A stretch of 64,000 nt of DNA from Sphingomonas sp. 1F27F7B (GCF_005503355.1 NZ_SCMK01000001.1:62001-126000); one strand, 5' to 3'. Shown: positions 16,437-25,770, counted from the stretch's first letter. Translations and numbers: made by a program. Notes: generated by a model not told the origin, from the sequence alone.

Positions 16437-17126
16437 ATGACAAATCTCGCTCAGGCGGACACGTTGAAGGTCTGGGACGCGCCGCTGCGATTGTTCCATT
16501 GGCTGCTCGTTCTGGCCATTCTGGTGGCTTTTCTATCGTCCGAAGACGACAGCCCGATCGCCAGTTGGCATATGGTGGCAGGATGGTGCGCCGCTGTGCT
16601 GCTGGCGTTTCGCTTGGTCTGGGGCCTGGTCGGCGGCGAACATGCCCGCTTTGCGCGTTTCATCAAACCGACGGCGATCGGCTCGCATGTGCGCGAGCTG
16701 TTCGCCGGCCGTCCGGAACGCTCCGTCGGACACAATCCGCTCGGAGCGATCGCCGTCCTCGCCCTGCTTGGCCTGACCGGAATCGTCCTTTGGAGCGGTG
16801 TTAGCGTCGCGGCGCACAAGCTCGACAAGGATTTCCACGAAACGCTTGCCTATGGCTTGCTGGCGCTCGTCGCCCTCCATGTCGGCGCCGTTGTCCTGAT
16901 GTCGTTTCTCACTCGTGAAAATCTGGTTCGCGCGATGGTCACCGGCCGCAAGAGAGCCGGTCTTCATCCTGATACTCGTGACGCGCGGGCGCCCGGAGCA
17001 CTTGCGCTGCTGGTCGGCAGCGCCACCATCATCCTGGCGGTGATCCTGATCCTTCGGAGCGAGCCGACCGCGTTCACACCGCATATGCGCGATGGCGCCC
17101 ATGAACATCACGAGGACAAGGATTGA
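16437..17126 (+). CDS. Cytochrome b561-type membrane cytochrome
   Basis: This 229-residue protein has four main hydrophobic segments and His residues placed as di-haem ligands: RLFHWLL (His21), ASWHMVAGW (about 45), DFHETLAYG (about 138) and ALHVGAVVL (about 151). The start KVWDAPLRLFHW is typical of the cytochrome b/b561 domain family. It probably passes electrons between the quinone pool and a soluble partner. A His-rich tail (HMRDGAHEHHEDKD) may bind metal. The response regulator begins 75 bases downstream without an obvious terminator, so co-transcription is likely. Confidence 0.87.
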   Translation: MTNLAQADTLKVWDAPLRLFHWLLVLAILVAFLSSEDDSPIASWHMVAGWCAAVLLAFRLVWGLVGGEHARFARFIKPTAIGSHVRELFAGRPERSVGHNPLGAIAVLALLGLTGIVLWSGVSVAAHKLDKDFHETLAYGLLALVALHVGAVVLMSFLTRENLVRAMVTGRKRAGLHPDTRDARAPGALALLVGSATIILAVILILRSEPTAFTPHMRDGAHEHHEDKD

Positions 17127-17200
17127 AGACTTCTGACGGCCCCCTGCTAGAACGGATCATGGCCAGCGATCATCATCTCCCTCGAAGGTTCCAGTGATTC

Positions 17201-17878
17201 ATGCGTCTTCTCGTCATCGAAGATAATGCGCGAATGGCAGCGCTGGTCGCAGACGGCCTCCAGCGCCGGAACTTCGTGTGTGATGTCGCCCATAGCCTTG
17301 CAGCGGCCGAGGATGCGATGGGCGGCGCAACCTATGACGCGATCGTGCTCGACCTTGGGCTACCCGATGGCGACGGAACCGACTGGCTTACGAGCCGCCG
17401 AAAATATCACGAGATGCCGCCCGCGATCATGCTGACCGCGCGCGGGGCATTGGAGGATCGCATCACGGGCCTCGATGCCGGAGCGGATGACTATCTCGTG
17501 AAGCCGGTCGAGATCGATGAACTTGCAGCGCGCATCCGCGCGCTGCTACGTCGCCCCGGCGTGCGGATACAGCCGGTGATCGAGGTAGGACGACTATATT
17601 TCGACGTCGCCAACCGCACCGCCCGCGCTGGCGATCAGGAGATCGATCTGTCGCGCCGCGAAGCCGATCTGCTGGAATTGTTGATGCGGCACGCGGGAAC
17701 GGTCGTGCATCGCGCCGTGATTGAGAATGCCCTTTATAGTTTCAGCGATCCTGTGACGCCCAATGCTATCGAGGCCACGATCTCGCGGGTGCGGCGCAAG
17801 CTGGAGGATGCTCACGTCACCGGCGCGCTCCATACCGTTCGAGGCGTTGGCTATATGCTGAAGGACAATGGCGCGTGA
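17201..17878 (+). CDS. OmpR-family response regulator
   Basis: This 225-residue regulator has a receiver domain (MRLLVIEDN acidic pair, phospho-Asp51 in IVLDLGLPDGDG, Lys in DDYLVKPVEIDEL) and a C-terminal winged-helix DNA-binding domain (residues about 130-222; SRREADLLELLMRHAGTVV and LHTVRGVGYMLKDNG). It resembles the PmrA/QseB branch. Its stop overlaps the GTG of the partner kinase. The four CGTCAG-N5-CGTCAG boxes nearby have the 11-base tandem spacing this family binds and are its most likely targets, which is inference. Confidence 0.92.
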   Translation: MRLLVIEDNARMAALVADGLQRRNFVCDVAHSLAAAEDAMGGATYDAIVLDLGLPDGDGTDWLTSRRKYHEMPPAIMLTARGALEDRITGLDAGADDYLVKPVEIDELAARIRALLRRPGVRIQPVIEVGRLYFDVANRTARAGDQEIDLSRREADLLELLMRHAGTVVHRAVIENALYSFSDPVTPNAIEATISRVRRKLEDAHVTGALHTVRGVGYMLKDNGA

Positions 17879-18891
17879 CCGATCGCCGATCCGTATCGCG
17901 ACGCCTCAAACGCGGCCTGGGCCTGATCGGTCTGGTCGGCACCTTCCTGCTGCTGGCTGCTGTCGTCTTCTTCTACAGTTTCACCTTCGCCCATCTCGAT
18001 GCGCAAGCGGCGATGGCGCGCGCCAGCCGCGAAATGCTTGAGCATGTTGCGCTGCCGGTGGCGATTCTGATGATCCCCGTTACCGTGCTTGTGCTTCGCG
18101 TGATCCGCCAGGCATTCCGACCGCTCGAAGAGGTAGCGGCGGAGATCGAGGCGGTGCAAGGCCATGAGCGCGGCTTCCGTATCGACAATTCGCAGATGCC
18201 TACCGAAGCGCTGCCTTTCACTAGCGCCGTCAACGACCTGCTCGCGCGCCTCGACGAAGCGGCGAAGCGCCAGGAAGCCTTCGCCGCCGATGTCGCGCAC
18301 GAACTGCGCACACCGCTCGCCTTGCTGTCCCTCGAACTCGATCGGTTGGAGCATGACGATGCGGAGCGGCTCAAAAAGGATGTCGCGGCAATGCGTCGGC
18401 TGATCGATCAGCTCATGCTGCTGGCGCAGATCGATGCCGATGCAGTCGCCCAGATCCCGCTGGCGCAGATATCGCTGAGCGATGTGGCAAGCGATGTCGT
18501 CGGGGCGGCCGCGCCGGCCATCATTGCCGGAGGCAAGACCATTGAACTCGTGACTGGCATTCACGCGCCCGTCACGCGGGGTCGGCGCGAGGCGATTTCG
18601 GCGGCGCTGCGCAACCTCATCGAGAACGCCGTGCGGGTGACTCCGGCCGGCGGCGCCATCCAGGTGCTTGTTGGTCCGGGTGCAAGCATCAGCGTGCGTG
18701 ACGAAGGGCCTGGCCTGCCGCCAGACCGGCTACGCAATCTCGTGCAACGCCATCGCCGCGCCGATCATGCCAGCAAGGACGGCGCTGGGCTTGGCCTCGC
18801 CATCGTCGAGCGGATCATGGCCGCGCACGAAGGCACGCTCGAGACCGATCCCGATCGCCATGATTTGATACTGCGCTTCCCCGAACCCTGA
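17875..18891 (+). CDS. Sensor histidine kinase
   Basis: This 338-residue kinase starts at a GTG overlapping the regulator stop. It has TM1 (residues 14-36), a very short periplasmic loop (about 37-58) and TM2 (about 59-78), then a HAMP-like linker and an intact H-box FAADVAHELRTPLALL with His142. The N box (LIENAVRVTPAGG), RDEGPGLP and GAGLGLAIVERIMAAHEG complete the ATPase domain. The small periplasmic loop suggests it senses a membrane or small-ion signal. The neighbours (metal efflux, iron transporter, KatG) suggest a metal or envelope-stress cue. Confidence 0.92.
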   Translation: MTDRRSVSRRLKRGLGLIGLVGTFLLLAAVVFFYSFTFAHLDAQAAMARASREMLEHVALPVAILMIPVTVLVLRVIRQAFRPLEEVAAEIEAVQGHERGFRIDNSQMPTEALPFTSAVNDLLARLDEAAKRQEAFAADVAHELRTPLALLSLELDRLEHDDAERLKKDVAAMRRLIDQLMLLAQIDADAVAQIPLAQISLSDVASDVVGAAAPAIIAGGKTIELVTGIHAPVTRGRREAISAALRNLIENAVRVTPAGGAIQVLVGPGASISVRDEGPGLPPDRLRNLVQRHRRADHASKDGAGLGLAIVERIMAAHEGTLETDPDRHDLILRFPEP

Positions 18892-18916
18892 CTGCCGATT
18901 GACCTGTCGCCTGTCT

Positions 18917-18933
18917 CGTCAGGGTTCCGTCAG
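18917..18933 (+). promoter_or_regulatory. CGTCAG-N5-CGTCAG box 4 (RND operon)
   Basis: CGTCAGGGTTCCGTCAG, identical to box 1, lies 23 bases before the adaptor start with TAGCCG as a possible -10. The transcript would be nearly leaderless or have a very short leader. Confidence 0.7.
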
Positions 18934-18955
18934 ACTCGCCGCCTAGCCGGATGGC

Positions 18956-20065
18956 ATGTCCAGACGATATTATCCGATTGCAGGCGTGGCCGTTCCGCTC
19001 GCTTTGGCGGCCTTTTGGTGGCTTGCGCCGCATTCCGAACCCACCGCCGCGAAAGCGCCTGCCGATAAAGCGCAGACTGCCGCGGGGGTGTTGGTCGTTG
19101 ATGCAAAGCGCGCGGCGCAAATGGGCATTCGTCTAACCGCCGCGACCGTTGCCGAGGAAGCCCCGCTCGTCACTATTCCAGCGGTGATCCAGCCTCCAGC
19201 CAACGCCCGCGTGGCGGTGGCCGCGACCTTCCCCGGTGTCGTCACCCGGACGTATGTGGTGGAAGGCGACAGCGTGCGGCAGGGACAGGCGCTTGCAACC
19301 GTCGCCAGTCGCGAAGTGCTGACGCTCGGCTCGGACCTCACCCGCGCCCATGCGCGTGCGGGCGTTGCGCAGTCCAATGCGGCGCGCCTGTCGCAGCTCA
19401 GCCGGGAGGGCATCATCGCTCCAGCCCGCGCGGACGAGGCGCGCGCCATCGCCGCCGAGAGCAATGCGGACGTATCGGAAAAGGCGCGTATCCTGCGCAT
19501 GGTGGGCGGCCATGGCGGCAGCGGCTCCTATACGCTGACCGCGCCGATCGCGGGCCGCGTGACCAGCGCGGCCATCCAGACAGGCAATCCGGTCGACGGC
19601 ACCACCGCGCCTTATGTGATCGATGCCGCAAACCGCTATGAAGTCATCGGGCAACTGCCCGAACGGCTGGTCGGTCAGGTGCGGCTTGGTATGACCGTGC
19701 ATCTGCCACCTGACATTTCCGGCCGGATTATCGCCGTCGGTTCGACGATCGATCCCGCAACGCGCTCGGCCAGCCTCAAGGCGGAAATCCCGGCAGGGCC
19801 AGGCGTCGTCGCGGGCCGGGCGACCAGCATCGTGATTTCCGGTCCCGCACCGGCGGGCGCGGTCAGCGTGCCGGAGACCGCCGTCACAATGATCGACGGC
19901 AGGTCGGCCGTGTTCGTGGCAGCGCAGGGCGGTTACGCGGTTCGCCCCGTGACGAGCGGAACGGCCAGCAACGGCCGGATCGTTCTGCTCTCAGGCGTAA
20001 AGCCCGGTGAACAGGTGGTGACCTCCGGCACGAGCGCGCTCAAGGCGCTCGCCGCGGCGCGCTAG
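18956..20065 (+). CDS. RND efflux periplasmic adaptor subunit
   Basis: This 369-residue membrane-fusion protein begins with a membrane anchor (SRRYYPIAGVAVPLALAAFWW). The barrel-sandwich lipoyl halves are FPGVVTRTYVVEGDSVRQGQ and TAPIAGRVTSAAIQTGNPVD, separated by a helical hairpin (about residues 115-185), followed by a beta-barrel and a membrane-proximal domain ending LKPGEQVVTSGTSALKALAA-like. It links the RND pump to the TolC-type channel. It lies 9 bases before the pump gene in the same operon. Confidence 0.9.
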   Translation: MSRRYYPIAGVAVPLALAAFWWLAPHSEPTAAKAPADKAQTAAGVLVVDAKRAAQMGIRLTAATVAEEAPLVTIPAVIQPPANARVAVAATFPGVVTRTYVVEGDSVRQGQALATVASREVLTLGSDLTRAHARAGVAQSNAARLSQLSREGIIAPARADEARAIAAESNADVSEKARILRMVGGHGGSGSYTLTAPIAGRVTSAAIQTGNPVDGTTAPYVIDAANRYEVIGQLPERLVGQVRLGMTVHLPPDISGRIIAVGSTIDPATRSASLKAEIPAGPGVVAGRATSIVISGPAPAGAVSVPETAVTMIDGRSAVFVAAQGGYAVRPVTSGTASNGRIVLLSGVKPGEQVVTSGTSALKALAAAR

Positions 20066-20074
20066 GCCCGGCCG

Positions 20075-23000
20075 ATGCTGCGTTCGCTCGTCGCCACAGC
20101 GCTCTCCTATCGCCTGCTCGTCCTGCTGCTCGCCGCTGTGACGGCAGGGCTAGGGATATGGGCCTTCGTCAACTTGCCGGTCGACGCCTATCCAAACATC
20201 GCCCAGACACAGGTGAAGCTAATCCTGAAAGCCCCCGGCATGACGCCGGAGGAGGTAGAAAGCCGCGTTATCACGCCGATCGAACAGGAGATGCTGGGCA
20301 TCCCCAATCAGGCGATCCTGCGCTCAGCGGCCAAATACGCCATCGCCGACATCACCATCGATTTCACCGATGGCACCGACATCTATTGGGCGCGCCAACA
20401 GGTCGCCGAGCGGTTGTCGGGCGTAATGGGCGATCTACCCGCATCGGTGACGGGCGGTCTGGCGCCGATCTCCACGCCGCTTTCCGACGTTTACATGTTT
20501 ACGATCGAAGGGCCGCTATCGCTCCAGCAGAAGCGTGAGCTACTCGACTGGACGATCCGCCCGGCGCTGCGCACCGTGCCCGGCGTCGCGGACGTCAACG
20601 CGCTCGGCGGCTATGTCCGCACCTTCGAAGTGAGGCCCGATCCGGTGGCGTTGGCCTCCGCGAAGCTTTCGATTGCCGATCTGCGTGCGGCAATCGAAAG
20701 CGGCAATCGCAACGATGGCGCGGGACGCCTCGCCAATGGCGAGGAAGCGCTGATCGTCCGCGCGGTTGGCGCGATCCGCAATGCCGAAGACCTGCAATCG
20801 CTCGTCATCGCCAGCCGTGATGGGCGCATCGTACGGCTGGGCGATGTCGCCTCGGTCGGCAGCGGCAGCCTCACTCGCTATGGCGCGGTGACGAAGAACG
20901 GCAACGCCGAAGCGGTCGAAGGGCTGGTGATCGCGCTGCGCGGGGCGGACGCCCGGCAGGTGGTGGACGGCGTTCGCACGCGCCTCGCCGAGGTCGAGCG
21001 CGGCTTGCCCGCTGGCACGCGTATCAATGTGTTCTACGATCGCTCCGACCTGATCGAACGGGCGGTGGGCACGGTCGAAGAAGCGCTGATCGAGGCGACC
21101 GTCCTCGTCGTCGTGCTGCTGATCCTGTTCCTGGGCGACTGGCGCGCTGCTGCGATCGTCGCCGCGACCTTGCCGATGGCGGCGCTCATCACCTTCCTCT
21201 TCATGCGCGGCATGGGCCTCTCCGCCAATCTGATGAGCCTTGGCGGGCTTGCGATCGCGATCGGGATGCTGGTCGATGGCGCGGTGGTGGTGGTCGAGAA
21301 TGTGGTCGAACGGCTCGGCCGCGATCACGATGGAGATACGCCCCGGCTCAACCATGTGTTTCGTGCGACCAGCGAAGTGATCGTCCCGGTCTCGGCCGGC
21401 ATCCTCATCATCGCGCTGGTGTTCCTGCCGTTGCTCTCATTGCAAGGGTTGGAGGGCAAATTGTTCGCCCCTGTCGCGCTCACCATCGTCTTCGCGCTCG
21501 CAGGCTCTCTCCTGCTGGCGCTGACGCTGGTGCCGGTACTGTCCTCCTTCGGCCTCAAAAGCGGCCACCATGGCGAGCCGTGGATCATGCGCCAGCTTGG
21601 CCCGCGCTACCGCGTGCTGCTGGACGGCGCGTTCGCGCGCAAAAGGCTGGTCTATGGCCTCTCTGCTCTGGGACTGGTGCTGGCTGGCATAGCCTATGGC
21701 GCGGTTGGCAAGACCTTCATGCCGACGATGGACGAGGGCTCGGTCATCGTCCAACTCACCAAGCTGCCTTCGATCAACCTCGACCAGTCGGTTGCCGGTG
21801 ATCTGGCCGTGCAACGCGCGCTCCGGGCCGTGCCCGAGGTCGAGGACGTGATCGCCCGCGTCGGTTCGGACGAAATCGGCCTCGATCCGATGGGCCTCAA
21901 CGAGACCGACAGCTTCGTCCGATTGAAGCCACGCTCCGAATGGCGCGGCAACAAGGATTTTGTGATCGAGGAAATCCGCAAGGCGCTGGAGGGGCTTCCC
22001 GGCATCACTCCCAGCTACACCCAGCCGATCGAGATGCGCGTCTCAGAGATGCTGACCGGTGCGCGCGGCGATCTCGCGGTCAAGATCTTCGGCCCCGACC
22101 TCAATACGCTTGCCGATCTCGCCGGCCAGATCCAGCACACGCTGTCGGGCGTTCGCGGTGCCTCGGAAGTGCTGACGGTCGCCAACGACAGCGTGGACTA
22201 TCTTCAACTCGACATCGACCGCGCAGCGGCCGGGCGGTTCGGAATGCCGGTCGACCAAATGCAGGATGCCTTGCGCGCTCAGGTCGAGGGGATGCGCGCG
22301 GGTGTCGTGGCGGAAGGGCAGAAGCGGACGCCGATCGTCATCCGAGGCGATGAGAGCCTTCGGAAAGACGCCGCGCGCTTCGCCGATCTGCAATTGCGCA
22401 CGCCTGATGGCACGCTCGCGCGCGTCAGCGACATGGCGCGGGTCGCGCGCACGCAGGGGCCGGTCAAGCTCGACCATGAGAATGGTTCACGCTTCGCCTT
22501 GGTGCAGGCATTCGTCTCCGGGCGCGATCTGGTCGGCTATGTCGATGAGGCGAAGGCTGCGGTGGCGACGAAGGTACGGCTTCCGGCAGGGTACAGCATC
22601 GTCTGGGGCGGCCAGTTCGAAAATCAGCAGCGCGCCTCGGCACGGCTGATGACGGTGATCCCGATCGCGCTGGGACTGATCTTCCTCGTGCTGTTGGCGA
22701 CACTGCGCTCGCTCCGCGCGTCGCTGCTGATCCTCGCCAATATCCCCTTCGCCATGGTCGGTGGTCTGGTCTCGCTCTGGGTGTCGGGCGAATATCTCTC
22801 CGTGCCTGCTTCGGTCGGATTCATCGCCCTACTCGGCATCGCGGTGCTCAACGGGCTGGTGCTCGTCGCCTATTTCCGGCAGCTCCGCACGGAAGGGCTA
22901 GGCATGGCCGAGGCGGTACGGCTCGGCGCGCAGCGGCGACTGCGGCCCGTGCTGATGACCGCCAGCATCACCGCCTTCGGCCTGGTGCCGCTCTTGTTCG

Positions 23001-23146
23001 CCAGCGGGCCTGGATCGGAGATCCAGCGTCCGCTCGCCATCGTCGTCATCGGCGGCCTCATCACTTCCACCCTGCTGACGCTGATCCTGCTGCCGATCCT
23101 GTTCGAGCGCTTCGGCGAAAGCGCGGGAGAACCCGAAAATGCCTGA
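20075..23146 (+). CDS. RND efflux permease, heavy-metal (CusA/CzcA) type
   Basis: This 1023-residue inner-membrane pump has twelve predicted membrane segments and two large periplasmic loops. The N-terminus has LPVDAYPNIAQTQVKLILKA, matching metal-type RND pumps. The TM4 motif IGMLVDGAVVVVENVVERL carries the proton-relay Asp in the form used by the HME family rather than the drug-type family. GKTFMPTMDEGSVIVQLTKL is a further CzcA/CusA signature. The specific metal cannot be assigned by reading. It is in one operon with adaptor, DUF3240, TolC-like and MlaA-like genes under box 4. Confidence 0.92.
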   Translation: MLRSLVATALSYRLLVLLLAAVTAGLGIWAFVNLPVDAYPNIAQTQVKLILKAPGMTPEEVESRVITPIEQEMLGIPNQAILRSAAKYAIADITIDFTDGTDIYWARQQVAERLSGVMGDLPASVTGGLAPISTPLSDVYMFTIEGPLSLQQKRELLDWTIRPALRTVPGVADVNALGGYVRTFEVRPDPVALASAKLSIADLRAAIESGNRNDGAGRLANGEEALIVRAVGAIRNAEDLQSLVIASRDGRIVRLGDVASVGSGSLTRYGAVTKNGNAEAVEGLVIALRGADARQVVDGVRTRLAEVERGLPAGTRINVFYDRSDLIERAVGTVEEALIEATVLVVVLLILFLGDWRAAAIVAATLPMAALITFLFMRGMGLSANLMSLGGLAIAIGMLVDGAVVVVENVVERLGRDHDGDTPRLNHVFRATSEVIVPVSAGILIIALVFLPLLSLQGLEGKLFAPVALTIVFALAGSLLLALTLVPVLSSFGLKSGHHGEPWIMRQLGPRYRVLLDGAFARKRLVYGLSALGLVLAGIAYGAVGKTFMPTMDEGSVIVQLTKLPSINLDQSVAGDLAVQRALRAVPEVEDVIARVGSDEIGLDPMGLNETDSFVRLKPRSEWRGNKDFVIEEIRKALEGLPGITPSYTQPIEMRVSEMLTGARGDLAVKIFGPDLNTLADLAGQIQHTLSGVRGASEVLTVANDSVDYLQLDIDRAAAGRFGMPVDQMQDALRAQVEGMRAGVVAEGQKRTPIVIRGDESLRKDAARFADLQLRTPDGTLARVSDMARVARTQGPVKLDHENGSRFALVQAFVSGRDLVGYVDEAKAAVATKVRLPAGYSIVWGGQFENQQRASARLMTVIPIALGLIFLVLLATLRSLRASLLILANIPFAMVGGLVSLWVSGEYLSVPASVGFIALLGIAVLNGLVLVAYFRQLRTEGLGMAEAVRLGAQRRLRPVLMTASITAFGLVPLLFASGPGSEIQRPLAIVVIGGLITSTLLTLILLPILFERFGESAGEPENA

Positions 23147-23438
23147 TCTCCTGTTCACCCTGCATTGCGCTGTCCCGGACGCCGAAGGGCTAATCGACTC
23201 CATCCGCGCGATCTCCCGGGCGCCGATTCATATCCGGGCGGAGAATGTGCGTGGTCGTGACTTCGACGATGCCGGGACAGCAGAGCGGGTCTCCGGCGAA
23301 CTCAAGCGCACGACTATCGAACTGATCGTCGGTGAGGACATGGTGCCGGATTTGCTTCGCGCAGTGAAAGAAGCACGGCACGATCTGCCAGTGCGTTGGC
23401 GAACCGTTCCGCTCGTCGATCAGGGAAGGATCGCCTGA
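23139..23438 (+). CDS. DUF3240 family protein (PII-like, RND-associated)
   Basis: This 99-residue soluble protein matches DUF3240, a small ferredoxin-fold/PII-like family regularly encoded beside CzcA-type pumps. The body shows FTLHCAVPDAEGLIDSIRA, SGELKRTTIELIVGEDMV and DLLRAVKEARHDLPVRWRTV. It overlaps the pump gene by eight bases and the channel gene by one, so translation is coupled. Its role is unproven; a regulatory role on the pump is likely by analogy. Confidence 0.75.
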   Translation: MPDLLFTLHCAVPDAEGLIDSIRAISRAPIHIRAENVRGRDFDDAGTAERVSGELKRTTIELIVGEDMVPDLLRAVKEARHDLPVRWRTVPLVDQGRIA

Positions 23439-24676
23439 TGCGGGTCGTCGCCTTTGCCTGTTGCCTTGCATTTGGCGCAACGCCTGCGCTCGCCCAGCGC
23501 GCCGACCTGCCGCCGGCAGAGAAGGTCAACGAGGCGCTGGACAGTCATCCCAGCGTTGCCGCCGCGCTTGCCCGTATCGAGGCTGCGCGAGCGCGCGGCG
23601 ACATGCTTCGCAAAGGCCCGCATGAAGTGACGGTGAGCGGTAGCTACATCCGCCGCACGGTGGATCGCGAGGGCGGTTTCGACGAGTTCGACACGACGAT
23701 CAGCCGCCCTTTCCGCCTGCCGGGCAAGGCCGCGCTGGACCGCAAGGCTGGCGCCCTGGGGATCGAGGTGGCCGAGAACCAGATGGAGGATGTCCGTCAC
23801 CAGACGGCGCTGATCCTGTCGAGCCTCTGGCACGACTGGCTGACTGCCGGGACTCATTATCGAAACGATATGGACACGGTCAGGGGGCTGGAAGAATCGA
23901 TCGCGGCGGTGAAACGGCGAGTCGCGCTGCGTGACGCCGCCCAGCTCGATCTTGACCAGGCGCAAGCAGCGCTCGCTCAGGCCCGCGCACAGGCGGCATC
24001 GTCCCTCTCTATCCGCGAGCAGGCGCGTGTCACCCTCGCCGCGGCCTTCCCCGACATTCCCTTGCCATCCGAGCCCCCGGAACTTGCGTCCCCGACGCTT
24101 CCCGATGTGGGGCTGGAGACGATGCGCGATCTCGTGATCGAGCGCAGCCACGAGATTCGTGCAGCGGACAAGGAAGCGCAGCGCCTCGGCGTCACGGCTC
24201 AGCGGGTTCGGGCGGATCGTATCGCTGATCCATCGTTCGGAGTCCGTTTGTTCAGCGAGCGCGGCGGAATGGAAAAGGGCGCGGGTATCGTCGCCTCGAT
24301 CCCCCTCGGCGGTGGCTATCGCCGGGCGGCGGCCGATCAAGCCTCAGCCGAGGCCAACGCCGCGCGCATGGAATTGGCGGCGATACAACGCAATATCCAG
24401 GCCATCGCCAATGCGGACCTTTCCAACGCCCGCACCCGCTACGATGCCTGGCGCAACGCCGATCTATCGATGCACAGCGCCGCCGACGCGGCCGCCAAGA
24501 TGGCGCGAGGATATCAACTCGGCCAGATCGATCTGACCGATCTTCTTTATGTCCGGCGGCAGGCGCAGGAGGCGCACCGCCTGGAAATTGATGCCCGGTC
24601 GGAAGCCGACCGGGCGCTCCTGAAGCTTCAGATCGATTCACACAGCATCTGGGCGCCGGACGAGGAGAAAAGATAA
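23438..24676 (+). CDS. TolC-family outer-membrane channel
   Basis: This 412-residue protein has a signal peptide (MRVVAFACCLAFGATPALA) and two OEP repeats rich in long helices (for example DAAQLDLDQAQAALAQARAQ and ARMELAAIQRNIQAIANADL), as in TolC/CusC channels. Start 23438 is chosen because the ATG overlaps the DUF3240 stop and is followed by a clean signal peptide; the frame is open to 23396. No lipobox is present. It completes the tripartite efflux system. Confidence 0.88.
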   Translation: MRVVAFACCLAFGATPALAQRADLPPAEKVNEALDSHPSVAAALARIEAARARGDMLRKGPHEVTVSGSYIRRTVDREGGFDEFDTTISRPFRLPGKAALDRKAGALGIEVAENQMEDVRHQTALILSSLWHDWLTAGTHYRNDMDTVRGLEESIAAVKRRVALRDAAQLDLDQAQAALAQARAQAASSLSIREQARVTLAAAFPDIPLPSEPPELASPTLPDVGLETMRDLVIERSHEIRAADKEAQRLGVTAQRVRADRIADPSFGVRLFSERGGMEKGAGIVASIPLGGGYRRAAADQASAEANAARMELAAIQRNIQAIANADLSNARTRYDAWRNADLSMHSAADAAAKMARGYQLGQIDLTDLLYVRRQAQEAHRLEIDARSEADRALLKLQIDSHSIWAPDEEKR

Positions 24677-24677
24677 G

Positions 24678-25646
24678 ATGCTGTGCTTGCTCCTTGCCTC
24701 GGTCGCGAGCGAAGTTTCTTCACCGCCGCCATTTCTCGGACCAGATCAAGTCGCGTCGGTGCCGGCGCAGCCAAATTCGGCCGTAGCGCGCCCCGCATCA
24801 GACGCGACACGGCCCGCCATCACGCCACCGGCGTTCGAACTGGCGCCATCGGCCCCACAGTCTCCCGTTGAGCAAGAAGGCCCAGCAAGCCAGGACGCAT
24901 CAAGCCAGAATGGTACAGCGGACGCAAAAGACACAATTGTCGTCACAGCCTCGTCGCGCTCAGCCCACGTCGACCCGCTGGAACCAGCCAACCTCAAGTC
25001 GTTTGAAATCACGCAGTCTGTCGATCATGCCGTGGTGGCGCCAGTGGCCATGGGCTATCGGCATATCGTCCCTGGACCAATACGTGATGGCCTGCACAAC
25101 GCGTTCGCCAATCTCGACGAACCTGTCGTTTTTTTGAATTTCCTGATCCAGCACAAGGTCGGCAAGGCCGCCGAGACCGTCGGCCGCTTCGCGGTCAACA
25201 CGACGCTTGGCGCGGCGGGCCTATTCGATATTGCCAAGCGAAAACCGTTCCGCCTCCCGCATCGTCCCAATGGGTTCGCCGATAGCTTCGGATTCTATGG
25301 CGTGAAGCCCGGAGCATTTCTGTTTTTGCCAGTGGTTGGGCCGACGACAGTCCGGGACCTGATTGGCGGCCTGATGGATCGCATGGTGCTGCCCACCGCC
25401 ATCGGCGTTCCGTTTAACCGATTGGCCTACAGCGCAGGGACCGGTGTGCCGCGGGCGCTCGACCGGCGCATCCGGTTTGACGCAGATCTTCGCGAGCAAC
25501 GAGCACAGGCACAACCCTATGTCACAGCGCGCGAATATTATCTGCGACGCCGGCAGGATGAAATCGATGTGCTGCGCGGGAAACGCAAAATGGCTGCCCC
25601 CACGCCGGACACTCATAAAAGCATTGATGAGCTACGAAAGCACTGA
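24678..25646 (+). CDS. MlaA/VacJ-like protein without lipobox
   Basis: The C-terminal two thirds (residues about 105-290) match MlaA, which removes mislocalised phospholipid from the outer membrane. Signatures are DGLHNAFANLDEPVVFLNFL, VGRFAVNTTLGAAGLFDIAK, FGFYGVKPGAFLFLPVVGP and TTVRDLIGG. A Pro/Ala-rich linker (residues 20-90) precedes it. Normal MlaA is a lipoprotein, but the start MLCLLLASVASEVSS has no clear lipobox or full signal peptide, so export is uncertain. It begins one base after the channel stop and is the last gene of the RND operon, an unusual partner. Confidence 0.82.
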   Translation: MLCLLLASVASEVSSPPPFLGPDQVASVPAQPNSAVARPASDATRPAITPPAFELAPSAPQSPVEQEGPASQDASSQNGTADAKDTIVVTASSRSAHVDPLEPANLKSFEITQSVDHAVVAPVAMGYRHIVPGPIRDGLHNAFANLDEPVVFLNFLIQHKVGKAAETVGRFAVNTTLGAAGLFDIAKRKPFRLPHRPNGFADSFGFYGVKPGAFLFLPVVGPTTVRDLIGGLMDRMVLPTAIGVPFNRLAYSAGTGVPRALDRRIRFDADLREQRAQAQPYVTAREYYLRRRQDEIDVLRGKRKMAAPTPDTHKSIDELRKH

Positions 25647-25736
25647 AATGCGCGCTGATCGTCTAAACCACATCGAAACATTGACCGACCGCCTATTGCC
25701 ATCTCCTCGCCCCCAGAGGAAAGCTGGACGGTCAGG

Positions 25737-25770
25737 GCTCGCTAGCAATAAGAACAAACCGCTGGCGAGC
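25737..25770 (+). terminator. Possible hairpin after the RND operon
   Basis: GCTCGCTAGC and GCTGGCGAGC can form a 10-bp stem with one G.T pair and a 14-base loop, 90 bases past the MlaA-like stop. There is no T run. Just beyond it, GGAGATAT occurs twice 10 bases apart before the LysR gene; its meaning is unknown. Confidence 0.35.
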
